Counted from the first letter of the stretch, positions 52,860 through 61,963 are shown. The stretch: DNA of 64,000 bases from Chitinophagaceae bacterium (GCA_021151685.1 JAGKWS010000014.1:1-64000), one strand, 5' to 3'. The notes: generated by a model from the sequence alone, not told the origin. Program-made: numbers and translations.

Positions 52860-55082
52860 TTAGTTGGCGTACTCGCTCATAAACTTGATACGCATCATTT
52901 TCAGATGCTCTATGGTTACATCGCGGTCCTTAAACTCTTCGTAGGCACTTTCCATATCATCGTCCTGACTGTTGCGGAAATAGTCGAAGATATCTTCTTG
53001 TTCGTACTCGTCCAGCTCTTGTTCCAGGCAGTAGTCCAGATTGAGGCGGGTGCCACTGGCCACAATGGTTTCCATTTCTACCAACAAATCTTGTAGCGAT
53101 AGCCCTTTGGTTTTGGCAATGGTTTCCAGCGGTATTTTTTTGTCTATGTTCTGAATGATGAACACCTTCATGCCGCTTTTGTTCACCACGCTCTTCATCA
53201 CAAAGTCATCGGGTCTCACAATGTCGTTCTCCTCTACATATTTGGCTATCATTTCTACAAACTTCTTGCCATAGCGTAGTGCCTTGCCCTTGCTTACGCC
53301 CTGTATTTTTTCCAGTTCGGCAAGGGTAGTAGGGTAGTTGGTAGCCATGTCTTCCAGCGAGTTCTCGAGGAAGATGACAAATGGAGGCAGGTTTTTTTCG
53401 CGTGCTACCTGCTTGCGCAGGTCTTTCAGCATCTCGAAGAGTTGCGGATCGGTAGTGGCAGGGCCGGCTGCGCCGCCGCTCACTTCATCATCATCGGCAG
53501 TGGCATCTTCGTAGTTGTGGTTCAGGGCCACCATGATAGAGTAGGGCTTTTTGTGGAATTTCTGTCCCTTCTCGGTAATTTTCAGCAGGCCATATTCTTC
53601 TATGTCCTTCCGTATCATGCCTTCCAGCATCATTTGCCGTATCAGCGAGTTCCAGAAGTTGGCATCCATACCCATTACCAACCCCGAGCCGAATGATTTC
53701 AGCTTGTCGTGGCGGAAGGTGTGTATCTGCGGATTGGCACGGCCCAATATGATGTTGACCACATAGTCTATACCAAAGCGTTCGTCCAGTTCTTTTATGG
53801 TGTCCAGCGTTATTTTGATGCTGTCTTTTACTTCCAGTTTTTCTTTAGGGTTGCGGCAGTTGTCGCAGTTGCCACAGTTTTCCTGCTTGTACACCTCGCC
53901 AAAGTAGTGTAGCAGCAGCTTGCGGCGGCAAACGCCACTTTCTACATACGCCAATGTTTCTGATATGAGTTGTGCGCCCATTTCGCGTTCGCTCAGCGGC
54001 TTGTCGCGCATCAGGTGCTCCAGTTTCTGCACATCTTTGTGCGAGTAGTAGAGCAGGCATTTGCCTTCCAGCCCGTCGCGGCCGCCACGGCCGGTTTCCT
54101 GATAGTAGTTTTCCAGACTCTTGGGTATGTTGTAGTGTATCACAAACCGCACATCGGGTTTGTCTATACCCATACCAAAGGCTATAGTGGCCACAATTAC
54201 ATCTACTTTTTCCAGCAAAAACTGGTCTTGTCGCTGCGAGCGTACCTGAGCCTCCAGACCGGCATGGTATGCTACTGCACTAATACCATTGGCTTGCAGG
54301 GTTTGGGCCAGTTCTTCGGTGGTTTTACGATTTAGTGTGTAAATGATACCGCTTTTACCCTTCATGGTATTGATAAATTTCACAATACTCTTCAGTGCTT
54401 GTTCCTTGCTGGTTTTTGGCACAATTTCGTAGTACAGGTTGGGCCTGTTGAAGGAGTCTATGAAGATATTGGGTGTACGCAGTGTAAGGTTCTTTACTAT
54501 GTCGTCCTGCACCTTGGGGGTTGCCGTAGCAGTAAGAGCAATTATGGGCAGGTTCGGATTGATCATGTCAATCATATCGCGAAGTTTGCGATACTCCGGA
54601 CGGAAGTCGTGGCCCCATTCCGAGATACAGTGCGCTTCGTCTACCGCTACAAAAGATATGTTGAGGTCTGAGAAGAATGATATGTTTTCTTGTTTTGTAA
54701 GGGTTTCTGGTGCCACATACAGCATTTTTGTGCGGCCATCGGTCAGGTCGGCTTTCACTTTTTTCTGCTGTGCCTTGCTGAGGGTAGAGTTCAGAAAGTG
54801 GGCTATATTGTCGCTGTCGCTGTAGCCACGTATCAGGTCTACCTGGTTTTTCATCAGGGCTATGAGGGGCGATACAATAATGGCAACACCCTCGCTGAGT
54901 AGTGCGGGCAATTGGTAACACATAGATTTGCCACCGCCTGTTGGCATGATAACAAACGTATCGGTGCCAGATAGAATACTCTTTATAATTTTTTCCTGCT
55001 CGCCCTTAAACGAGTCGAAGCCGAAATAGCGTTGCAATTCTTTTTTAAGATTCACTTTCGCACCACTGCCTACTGCATTCAT
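52860..55082 (-). CDS. recQ: ATP-dependent DNA helicase RecQ
   Basis: A 740-aa 3'-5' helicase used in recombinational repair. The ATG at 55082 (MNAVGSGAKVNLKKEL) is preferred over the TTG at 55088. Superfamily 2 motifs: FDSFKGEQEKII, MPTGGGKSMCYQLP (Walker A), VDEAHCISEWGHDFRPEY, and SGIIYTLNRKTTEELA with QETGRGGRDGLEG. The RQC zinc site is CRRKLLLHYFGE...CGNCDNC. An HRDC domain (NLPPFVIFLENSLEDMA ... GVSKGKALRYGKKF) and about 120 extra C-terminal residues follow. The leader carries a hairpin at 55111-55139. Confidence 0.95.
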   Translation of the reverse strand: MNAVGSGAKVNLKKELQRYFGFDSFKGEQEKIIKSILSGTDTFVIMPTGGGKSMCYQLPALLSEGVAIIVSPLIALMKNQVDLIRGYSDSDNIAHFLNSTLSKAQQKKVKADLTDGRTKMLYVAPETLTKQENISFFSDLNISFVAVDEAHCISEWGHDFRPEYRKLRDMIDMINPNLPIIALTATATPKVQDDIVKNLTLRTPNIFIDSFNRPNLYYEIVPKTSKEQALKSIVKFINTMKGKSGIIYTLNRKTTEELAQTLQANGISAVAYHAGLEAQVRSQRQDQFLLEKVDVIVATIAFGMGIDKPDVRFVIHYNIPKSLENYYQETGRGGRDGLEGKCLLYYSHKDVQKLEHLMRDKPLSEREMGAQLISETLAYVESGVCRRKLLLHYFGEVYKQENCGNCDNCRNPKEKLEVKDSIKITLDTIKELDERFGIDYVVNIILGRANPQIHTFRHDKLKSFGSGLVMGMDANFWNSLIRQMMLEGMIRKDIEEYGLLKITEKGQKFHKKPYSIMVALNHNYEDATADDDEVSGGAAGPATTDPQLFEMLKDLRKQVAREKNLPPFVIFLENSLEDMATNYPTTLAELEKIQGVSKGKALRYGKKFVEMIAKYVEENDIVRPDDFVMKSVVNKSGMKVFIIQNIDKKIPLETIAKTKGLSLQDLLVEMETIVASGTRLNLDYCLEQELDEYEQEDIFDYFRNSQDDDMESAYEEFKDRDVTIEHLKMMRIKFMSEYAN

Positions 55083-55110
55083 ACACAATATATTAACTGA
55101 AAGTTATAAA

Positions 55111-55139
55111 AATTTCCCCGCAGAAACAAGGGGGAAATT
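55111..55139. other. Hairpin in the recQ leader
   Basis: AATTTCCCC (55111-55119) pairs with GGGGAAATT (55131-55139) across an 11-nt loop, just upstream of the recQ start. T-rich stretches flank it on both sides, so it could act as a terminator in either direction or as a leader control element. Confidence 0.5.
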
Positions 55140-55217
55140 GATTTTTTTTAGATAAGTCTGCGAATTTACGACTGTTAAGTTAATATACTTTGTTGGTAAT
55201 TGCAATAGTTTTGTTAT

Positions 55218-55253
55218 AAAAGAGGGCGGTCACTTTTTGTGCCGCCCTCTTTT
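55218..55253 (-). terminator. Rho-independent terminator of the S8 peptidase gene
   Basis: A perfect 12-bp stem (AAAAGAGGGCGG at 55218-55229, complement at 55242-55253) with an inner CAC/GTG pair. A and T runs flank both sides. It lies just after the stop at 55274. Confidence 0.85.
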
Positions 55254-55273
55254 ATATGGTTATTATCTGTTGG

Positions 55274-57325
55274 TTATTGAATCATTGTTTTCAGCACATT
55301 TTCCCTTGTTCCGTCAGATATGTGGGTAAGATAAAGGCCTGCATTTAAGCCTTGTAGCGATACCTCTATCTTGTTTTGACCAATGTTTACAGGTTGTAGT
55401 TTGTGGTATACTTGTTTGCCCGATATGTCGAAAATTTGTATGGTTACTGTTGTAGCTCCTGTATTGTTTAGCAATATGCTAAAGTTGCCGCTGTTGGGGT
55501 TGGGATACAGCAGGCAGTCGATAGGATTGGGTGACAGTGTATTTTTTACCATTACTTGTGCAGCCATGTTGCGCAGGGCTGCATAAGCATTTACCTTGCC
55601 GGCACCCCATGTGTTGCTGCCACCGGCGGGTATGGCGCCTGTGGGGCCATACGAAGTATCGAAAGAGCTTACAGATGATGCCAGTGCCATGCCGGGGCCG
55701 GTGATGTCGGGTTTCACGCGGCCATCGGGCAATGGGCCAAGGCTGGAGAACGGCGCAATACGGCCATTGATAGCACCGGGGTAAGACAATGCCGCTCCAT
55801 TGATGTTGGTGAAGGAAGCCTTGCTGACATATGCCCCCACGCCCAGTGCAGTGCGGCTACTGGTATAGTCCGATACCGTCATGCGGGTATCGCCCGATAC
55901 GGCAAAAGGATACCCCAGTTTCTTAAAGGCGCCGTAGTACCCTACTGGTGGGTGTACATAACCAGTCCACATGTTGATGGTGCCCGATGTGCCGGTGGCC
56001 GTAAGGCATATATTGTTGCTGGTGAAGCTATGGAAGTACACCAGTGCATGTGGTTTGCCGTTATACTCAGATGGTATCATGGTTGCCGATACAGTAACCG
56101 GATGACCATCGGACCCCATGAGTGTGTATGTATGAGAGGTGTCCGACATGCAAATGTTAAGCGTAGAGTCTGTGACCGAGGCTCCGTTGTAGAGTTTCAC
56201 ACCCAAACAGAACGATTTGGCTGTGTCTCCCCATATATCTATCCATGTCTTTTGGTTGGCACTGTCCAGCGCAGGGTCGAAGGTGATGAACGTGCTTACA
56301 GAAGGCGATGCGGTAGTAAATGTTTTTTGCAGGTGCAGGGTGTCGCCGCCGCTGTTGCCGGCACTACAGGCAAATATTTTGCCGGGGCCGGTAAGTGCAT
56401 CACACGCCTGGCTGAAGAGTGACAAACCATCGTGTGGGCCAAGGCTGCTACCCCAGCTCAGGTTGACTATGCAGGGTTTGAATACCGATGATGCATAGTT
56501 GAAAATGTAGGCAATGCCATCAATAATGTCGGTAGAGCCACCCGCTGCCCACTGGTTTGGCGCGGGCATAATGCCCACAAATACTAGGTCGGCATCGTAG
56601 GCCATACCTCTGTATCTGTTGTTGCCGGGGCTACCGTAGCCCGAACCTGCTGCAATGCCCGCCACATGGGTGCCATGGGTGGTGATGGCGGTATCGTACC
56701 CGGCAGCACGTATCAGGTAAGGGTCGGTCATTTCGGCACCATAGGCAAAGCCCATAGGGGGTGTGCCGGGCCGCTTCTGTGCCCATACGCGGCGTACGCG
56801 GTACATAGAATGCAGGGTGTCGTAAAAGGTAGGGTGGTCGTAATCGAAACCCGCATCTATAACGCCTACTACTACGTTTTGCCCGGTAAGTGGCAGTGGC
56901 AGATTGATGCCCCGCTGGGCAGAGTCGGCACGGGTAGCCTTCCTGGCGGCATCGTTCATGGGGCTTATGGGCAGGTCTACATCTATGTTTTGTATGCCCG
57001 GCACCTGTGCCAATTCGGCCATTTTTGTGGCGGGTACCTGTACCGTCCATACCTGTCCGGCCTTAGTGCCTATATGCGCACCCATAGCGGTCAATCCGCC
57101 TTCATCTACATCGGCGTACACTTTGATGAATGCGCTCACATACAGCACGCCATTTATCTGTTTGTACACATATCCTTCCATAGGTTTGCCCGGCGAGTGG
57201 GTGGCCGCATCGTGCAGGTACTTACGGGTAGTGGCAGATAGTACTGCGGTATGGCTGTTGTTGTCTTTTGCCATAGCTATGGTAGCTGGGAGTAACAACA
57301 GGGCAAGCAGATATTTTTTGAGCAT
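55274..57325 (-). CDS. S8 family peptidase with T9SS domain, catalytic-Ser block apparently missing
   Basis: A 683-aa exported subtilisin-like protein. Signal peptide 1-19 (ending AMA); a propeptide-like part; the S8 domain with the catalytic Asp in VIDAGFDYDHP (D157), His in THGTHVAG (H217) and oxyanion Asn in CSAGNSGG (N324). A long insert follows. After RVKPDITGPGMALASSVSSFDTSYG (about 536-560) the frame passes directly to NTWGAGKVNAYAAL (571-584). The usual SGTSMAxP block with the catalytic Ser and the helix after it should lie between and is absent, with no frameshift. The last 75 residues are a T9SS sorting domain (LLYPNPNSGNFSI). It may be an inactive homologue. Confidence 0.85.
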   Translation of the reverse strand: MLKKYLLALLLLPATIAMAKDNNSHTAVLSATTRKYLHDAATHSPGKPMEGYVYKQINGVLYVSAFIKVYADVDEGGLTAMGAHIGTKAGQVWTVQVPATKMAELAQVPGIQNIDVDLPISPMNDAARKATRADSAQRGINLPLPLTGQNVVVGVIDAGFDYDHPTFYDTLHSMYRVRRVWAQKRPGTPPMGFAYGAEMTDPYLIRAAGYDTAITTHGTHVAGIAAGSGYGSPGNNRYRGMAYDADLVFVGIMPAPNQWAAGGSTDIIDGIAYIFNYASSVFKPCIVNLSWGSSLGPHDGLSLFSQACDALTGPGKIFACSAGNSGGDTLHLQKTFTTASPSVSTFITFDPALDSANQKTWIDIWGDTAKSFCLGVKLYNGASVTDSTLNICMSDTSHTYTLMGSDGHPVTVSATMIPSEYNGKPHALVYFHSFTSNNICLTATGTSGTINMWTGYVHPPVGYYGAFKKLGYPFAVSGDTRMTVSDYTSSRTALGVGAYVSKASFTNINGAALSYPGAINGRIAPFSSLGPLPDGRVKPDITGPGMALASSVSSFDTSYGPTGAIPAGGSNTWGAGKVNAYAALRNMAAQVMVKNTLSPNPIDCLLYPNPNSGNFSILLNNTGATTVTIQIFDISGKQVYHKLQPVNIGQNKIEVSLQGLNAGLYLTHISDGTRENVLKTMIQ

Positions 57326-57512
57326 GATTGTATCGTTTTATTAGCCTGAGAAGTACTCGCCAGCCTTGATGGACAAGCGCGTGACAAAGGCTGTTTATAT
57401 ATTCCCAAAAATACGTTAATGTAATGGAATGTGCGGTATTCGGCCTGCAATTGCCTGTACCATACCGCAAAGGGTACCAATATTTAGTATTTTGCCGCTG
57501 CATCTATACGTT

Positions 57513-58106
57513 ATGTCCCTACCCGCATACGACTCGCTGACAGATAATGAGTTGGTGGCTTTATTGGCCACCAATCAGGCAGTGTTACGCATTATCAGAA
57601 GACGCACTGTAGATTATTCGCTCAATTTTCTGCGCAAGATGTACCCACAGGCTACCGATGATGTACTGACCGATGTGTACCACGATGCTCTGATAATACT
57701 GTACGAAAAAGCACGAGATGGCGAGCTGGTGCTTACTGCATCGCTGCAAACCTACCTGAATGCCGTATGCCGGTATCAGTTGCTGAACCGCCTGCGCCGC
57801 GAGGGCAAAACATTGCCCATACTGTCTATAGACAATGATAGCCTGCCAGGCATTACAGACCATGCAGATACGATTGGTGAAGAAGATACCGACAAGATAG
57901 CCGCCATAGTAAAGGGGCTGGAACGGATGAAGGGAAAGGGTGACTGTTACGAGCTGTTGCTGATGGTGTACTATGGTAAACAACCTATGAAGGTTGTTGC
58001 ACAACACTTTGGGTACAGTAGCGAGCAGGTAGCCAAAAACAAAAGTTATCATTGCCGGGAGACGCTGAGAACGCTGGCGCAAAACTTCCTGAAAAAGCTG
58101 TTATGA
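57513..58106 (+). CDS. ECF-type RNA polymerase sigma factor
   Basis: The frame runs from 57429, but the ATG at 57513 (MSLPAYDSLTDNELVALL) gives the standard 197 aa. Region 2 is LRKMYPQATDDVLTDVYHDALIILYEKA; region 4 is DCYELLLMVYYGKQPMKVVAQHFGYSSEQVAKNKSYHCRETLR. An upstream TATTTTG string about 20 bp before the start is one base short of the -7 consensus. The downstream gene overlaps by 4 bp (ATGA), forming a sigma/membrane-protein pair like the one at 45 kb but with a different partner. Confidence 0.88.
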   Translation: MSLPAYDSLTDNELVALLATNQAVLRIIRRRTVDYSLNFLRKMYPQATDDVLTDVYHDALIILYEKARDGELVLTASLQTYLNAVCRYQLLNRLRREGKTLPILSIDNDSLPGITDHADTIGEEDTDKIAAIVKGLERMKGKGDCYELLLMVYYGKQPMKVVAQHFGYSSEQVAKNKSYHCRETLRTLAQNFLKKLL

Positions 58107-59176
58107 GGCAGGAACTGGACATATTGCAACAGGTCTATGCCGAATGGATGGAACAATTGACAATAACATCGGCGGCACTTACCACTTATGTGGCAAGCGG
58201 TGAGGCTTTCTGGTCGTGGTTCAACGATATGGTGCTGGACCCCGATGAGCGCGAAATGCGCCTGCGGGCATTTTTGGAACAATATGTGGGGCGCGAACAT
58301 GACGAATACTATACATTGTTTGTGGCATTGCGGCAGGAATACTTGTATCACCTGGCCGTATTGCATTGTGCCGGCCTTCCAACCGAAACCAGCAAGCGTT
58401 TGTTGCTGGTGGGGTATGCTCCTTTTACCAAAGAAGTGGCTATGTACCGGCTGATGGAGAAGGCTTTGGTGGCAGAGGGCCGTCGGTTGTTGAAAGAAAA
58501 ACTGGATAGTAGGGACGACTGGGAGCTGAGCGACACAGAAATATGCCGTGCTGCGACTATAGTGGCTGATGGTGAAAATCGAATTGCGCTAAAGGAGCAG
58601 TTGCAGCAGTGGCAGGCCGAGGATGACCAACAACAAACACCCCACCGAAAGAAGCGATGGGTGTGGCCGTTATTGTTGCTGCGACTGGCGGCGGCTGCAG
58701 CCGTAGGTACTATGGCGGTAGTAGGTGTACAAAAATGGCGGCACAATAATGATGCTCATTGGGCCAATACACCGGCACTCCATACACCCACCACCAAGCC
58801 GTCAACTTCCCCGGGAATAGATACAGCATTGGTGGATAGTGTGGCTATACCCAACCACACGCAGCCATCAGGCGCAGACGAGCGAGCGGTGGCCACCATG
58901 CCTGATGTTTGGCTGGCAGGACATGCGGCCGAAAAAGACAAAACAGATACGCTGACGAATGTAACAATTGTGCTGACTACTGCTGGTGGAGCGGTGCAAA
59001 AAATAGAATCGGCAGATGGAACGTTTATGTTCCACCTGCCGGTAAATAAGGATTTTGTGTTGTCGGGCGTTTGTGCGGGTTATACATCGGCACAGGTATC
59101 GCTCTGTACCAGAGGGCTGAAACGGGGCAGCAAAAACGATACGATTGCGGCTGTGCTGCGTTTTATAAAGAATTAG
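58103..59176 (+). CDS. Membrane protein paired with the ECF sigma factor, putative anti-sigma
   Basis: The ATG at 58103 overlaps the sigma stop; 357 aa. Residues 1-190 are charged and helical (cytoplasmic, possible sigma-binding), then a basic patch (PHRKKRW) and one membrane helix (about 195-215). The periplasmic part begins with a Thr/Pro-rich linker and ends in a beta-sandwich of carboxypeptidase-regulatory type (TNVTIVLTTAGGAVQKIES ... VLSGVCAGYTSAQVSL). Such domains are seen in envelope-sensing proteins. Its role as anti-sigma factor rests on gene overlap and topology. Confidence 0.72.
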   Translation: MRQELDILQQVYAEWMEQLTITSAALTTYVASGEAFWSWFNDMVLDPDEREMRLRAFLEQYVGREHDEYYTLFVALRQEYLYHLAVLHCAGLPTETSKRLLLVGYAPFTKEVAMYRLMEKALVAEGRRLLKEKLDSRDDWELSDTEICRAATIVADGENRIALKEQLQQWQAEDDQQQTPHRKKRWVWPLLLLRLAAAAAVGTMAVVGVQKWRHNNDAHWANTPALHTPTTKPSTSPGIDTALVDSVAIPNHTQPSGADERAVATMPDVWLAGHAAEKDKTDTLTNVTIVLTTAGGAVQKIESADGTFMFHLPVNKDFVLSGVCAGYTSAQVSLCTRGLKRGSKNDTIAAVLRFIKN

Positions 59177-59185
59177 CAACCCGGG

Positions 59186-59926
59186 TTATTGCTCCCAAAC
59201 GTCATGTTCCTTGTTGAATATGGTTTGTTCTGTTTTTTTGCCGGCATAGAGTGCTTCCATTGGCGATAGCTCCATTTCGCTGAAACTCAAACCGTTCATC
59301 TGGCTTTCTTTGATGATGCGGCTGCTGAAACGCCTGCCCTCAAAAAACTCATCCCAACTGGCTCGTACCATATCCTGATGGCTGCTTATAGGCTCCCCGT
59401 TGGTCAGTATCGGCCGTGCATCGGGATAGTATATCCAAAACATAGCTTGTGAGCCACGGTACTGGTTATTGGCATCGTACACATCGCGCACGGGGGCAAT
59501 GCCCGCTATGCGCACCACTATCTGGCCGGTATTTCTGTCAAACAGCCAATCTTCCTTGATGCGATACCGGGTAATGGTTTCCGGCTTAAAGTCGTGCTCT
59601 ACTACCTGTATTACCTCGGTTCCATCTACATCAATCACTACCACCGTATCGGCAGCCGGGAACATCAGGTCGTGTAGTTCTTTTTTTGTCATTACGGTTG
59701 TAAAACGGTCGTCTGCCGTACTGTAGGCAGTTATTTTTCCCCGGTTTATGGCATCTATCAGTACTTCTATCAGCATGCCGCCACCGGTACGTTCATCTCC
59801 GGCATACATCAGCGATGCGTTTTGCTTTTCCAACACATTTATTTCCCGCCATACACGCTTTTGCCACAGCAGGTCATCTTGTCTTACCTGTTGCCACGGC
59901 AATGGTGTGGTTTGTTTGCTGGGCAA
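59186..59926 (-). CDS. gldN: GldN-family gliding/T9SS protein, leader in another frame
   Basis: A 246-aa frame matching mature GldN/PorN: DDLLWQKRVWREINVLEKQNASLMY, then IEVLIDAINRGKITAY, KEDWLFDRNTGQIVVRIAGIAPV and FWIYYPDARPILT. GldN forms the periplasmic ring with GldK under the T9SS. The frame has only a TTG start and no signal peptide. A signal peptide beginning at 59993 is present one frame off, so the gene seems broken by a single-base shift near 59900-59925 or contains a sequencing error. GldK, GldL and GldM are absent from the neighbourhood, although gldKLMN is usually an operon. It may be a spare paralogue under decay. Confidence 0.85.
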   Translation of the reverse strand: MPSKQTTPLPWQQVRQDDLLWQKRVWREINVLEKQNASLMYAGDERTGGGMLIEVLIDAINRGKITAYSTADDRFTTVMTKKELHDLMFPAADTVVVIDVDGTEVIQVVEHDFKPETITRYRIKEDWLFDRNTGQIVVRIAGIAPVRDVYDANNQYRGSQAMFWIYYPDARPILTNGEPISSHQDMVRASWDEFFEGRRFSSRIIKESQMNGLSFSEMELSPMEALYAGKKTEQTIFNKEHDVWEQ

Positions 59927-59993
59927 AGCAGGTAGTATGAGTAGCGATTAGTAGTGTGGCTGCACCCGCAACCTGTAGCATTTTGTGTAGCAT
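59874..59993 (-). pseudogene. Out-of-frame GldN signal peptide
   Basis: The ATG at 59993 gives MLHKMLQVAGAATLLIATH and then TTCFAQQTNHT, a good Sec signal peptide with cleavage after CFA. It continues out of frame and stops at 59874-59876. It overlaps the start of the GldN frame, to which it would join after a one-base shift. Confidence 0.65.
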
Positions 59994-60006
59994 CTTACTG
60001 TGTTTT

Positions 60007-60078
60007 TGCTGTTAGAAAATGTGATTCCGCATCATGCCATTCGGGCATTCTACCGATTGATAGCATTTTCTGACAGCA
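60007..60078. other. Long interrupted hairpin upstream of gldN
   Basis: TGCTGTTAGAAAATG (60007-60021) pairs with CATTTTCTGACAGCA (60064-60078) with one G-T wobble. The 42-nt loop itself contains the stem ATGCC/GGCAT. It lies between gldN and the WbqC gene, both on the minus strand, and could be a terminator of wbqC, a leader RNA structure or a small palindromic element. Confidence 0.55.
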
Positions 60079-60104
60079 GGTAACAAGATGCCGGCAACTT
60101 TTTT

Positions 60105-60710
60105 TTATTGTGGGCGTGCGGCCCTCAGCCATGTTGCTGCATGGGGCCCTTCGGAGAATAGTAAGTCGAGTATGCTCAGGCCGGGAATAAAGCCGAACCG
60201 CTCGGCAAATACCTGGTAATAGGTGTGGGTGCCGGCATCGTATGTGCGTGCGTGCCTGAGGTCTGCATGCCCCGGGTATTCGGGTTGCCAAATGGTGGTT
60301 TCTTCTATAACAAATGGCAGCTTCAATTGTTTGCGAGTCCACTCGATAGTAGCACGGCAAAACTGCGTGAGGTGTGTATATTCCTGCTCGTACAACCGTG
60401 CCAGTTCTGGCTCGTAATAAGAGAAAAAAGGCGATCGGTTGTAGGCCGACACAATGGTGCGCCAGTGCTGTATTTGCCAGCGGTAGTCGTTGGCTATGCG
60501 TACATTGTTCATTGCCACCCGCTGTTCACGCCCGTGGGTAAGTGGTACGGTCAGCAGTATGGTATTGTTGGCCCCGGCTATACGGTAGCGGTTGCGGTCG
60601 GTCATTTTTACATAATGCTCATGCCCGTCCAGCATCAGGCTATGGGCATCCATAACCTGCATCCACCAGCCAACAGAGGGAAAAACCAGAAAGGGCGAAA
60701 CTACCTGCAT
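60105..60710 (-). CDS. WbqC family protein
   Basis: A 201-aa protein of the WbqC family: FLVFPSVGWWMQVMDAHSLMLDGHEHYVKMTDRNRYRIAGANNTILLTVPL at the start, AYNRSPFFSYYEPELARLY in the middle, and LSILDLLFSEGPHA near the end. In O-antigen clusters WbqC is associated with dTDP-sugar or amino-sugar modification; a stand-alone role in Bacteroidota is not established. It starts 54 bp after the desaturase stop on the same strand. Confidence 0.88.
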   Translation of the reverse strand: MQVVSPFLVFPSVGWWMQVMDAHSLMLDGHEHYVKMTDRNRYRIAGANNTILLTVPLTHGREQRVAMNNVRIANDYRWQIQHWRTIVSAYNRSPFFSYYEPELARLYEQEYTHLTQFCRATIEWTRKQLKLPFVIEETTIWQPEYPGHADLRHARTYDAGTHTYYQVFAERFGFIPGLSILDLLFSEGPHAATWLRAARPQ

Positions 60711-60764
60711 GGTGCAAAGCTATTGCAAAAAACACCGCTCGGGTAATGGTAGGCGCATTGCAGG

Positions 60765-61886
60765 CTAACCCAATTGCGGGTGTTCGGTACTGCCCAGTAT
60801 TTTCAGCATTTTGCCGTGGGCGTATAATGCGCTGCGGAAGGTGGGCATTACCTGATAGGGTATGCCATGCTCTGCTGCTACGGCTGCCACAATCCTGGCA
60901 ATGCGTGGGTAATGTATGTGGCAGATGTGCGGGAACAGGTGATGCTCTATCTGAAAATTGAGACCGCCTATGTACCAGCATACCAGTTTGTTGTTGGGAG
61001 CAAAGTCGGCAGTGTTCAGTATCTGGTGTACGGCCCAGTTGTTTTCCATTTTGCGCTTGTCGTCGGGCTCGGCAAAGTCGGATGTTTCTATAACGTGTGC
61101 CGGCTGAAAGATGCAAGCCAGCGAGAAGCCCGCAATGAACTGCATGAGCACTATGCCCAATACTATGTGCTGCCATGCAATGCCACTGAATAGTACGGGC
61201 AATACAATCATGTACAGGACGTATACTACCTTCAGCAGTGTAAGCTCCAGTATGCCCCTTGCGAAAGATATTTTTTCCTTGGCCAGCAAGCCCGATTTCC
61301 GGTAGCGCACCAGCATGATGTAGTCTTTTGCCGTAACCCAGTACAGGTTCATGAGCGAGTAGACAAACCATGCATAGATGTGCTGGTATTTATGATGTTT
61401 CAGCAAAGGTTTGGCCGGAGACATGCGTAGCAGTACGCCTGCTTCTATGTCTTGGTCCAGCCCTTCTATATTGGTGTAGGTATGGTGCAGTATGTTGTGC
61501 TGTATGCGCCAGTTGCGGGCGTAACCGCCCAGCAGGTTCAGTACGCCACCCAGCAGTGTATTTACAGTTTTGTTGTGGGCATACGCACCATGATTGCTGT
61601 CGTGCATGACACTGGTACCTATACCTACAATGCCGGCCCCCATAAGCAGGCACAAGCCGTAGAAAAGCCACAGATGCGAAGCGGTAAGCCCCGTAACAAT
61701 GATGAGGTACGGGACAAAGTACATAGACAGCATAACGGCTGTTTTGATGTACATGGCCGTATTGGAATAGGGCGAAATGTTGTTGGATGTGAAATACTCT
61801 TGTACGCGTGCTTTAAGAGTGGTGTAAAAATCGTCCTGGCCTTTTGGGGCAAACTTTACTAATTGCTTCTTTGTTACTTCGCTCAC
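60765..61886 (-). CDS. Membrane fatty acid desaturase (acyl-CoA/linoleoyl desaturase type)
   Basis: A 373-aa integral membrane di-iron enzyme that introduces a cis double bond into acyl chains. The three His boxes are complete: HDSNHGAYAH (about residue 94), HNILHHTYTN (about 130) and QIEHHLFPHICH (about 310). Four membrane segments surround them (MLSMYFVPYLIIVTGL, LWLFYGLCLLMGAGIVG and two around 205-245). The third box of Q-x-x-H-H matches front-end/linoleoyl-type desaturases. No cytochrome b5 domain is fused. A minus-strand TATCTTTG box (61956-61963) lies 70 bp upstream. Confidence 0.93.
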   Translation of the reverse strand: MSEVTKKQLVKFAPKGQDDFYTTLKARVQEYFTSNNISPYSNTAMYIKTAVMLSMYFVPYLIIVTGLTASHLWLFYGLCLLMGAGIVGIGTSVMHDSNHGAYAHNKTVNTLLGGVLNLLGGYARNWRIQHNILHHTYTNIEGLDQDIEAGVLLRMSPAKPLLKHHKYQHIYAWFVYSLMNLYWVTAKDYIMLVRYRKSGLLAKEKISFARGILELTLLKVVYVLYMIVLPVLFSGIAWQHIVLGIVLMQFIAGFSLACIFQPAHVIETSDFAEPDDKRKMENNWAVHQILNTADFAPNNKLVCWYIGGLNFQIEHHLFPHICHIHYPRIARIVAAVAAEHGIPYQVMPTFRSALYAHGKMLKILGSTEHPQLG

Positions 61887-61955
61887 TTCGTGAAATTATA
61901 TGGAGCGAATGTAGGTAATAAATAATCATGATACCCTGATAGGCGTTAGATATAA

Positions 61956-61963
61956 CAAAGATA
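61956..61963 (-). promoter_or_regulatory. -7 promoter box of the desaturase gene
   Basis: On the minus strand the bases read TATCTTTG, matching TAnnTTTG, 70 bp upstream of the start. The -33 element is unclear. Cold or membrane-fluidity control of such genes is common but is not visible here. Confidence 0.4.
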
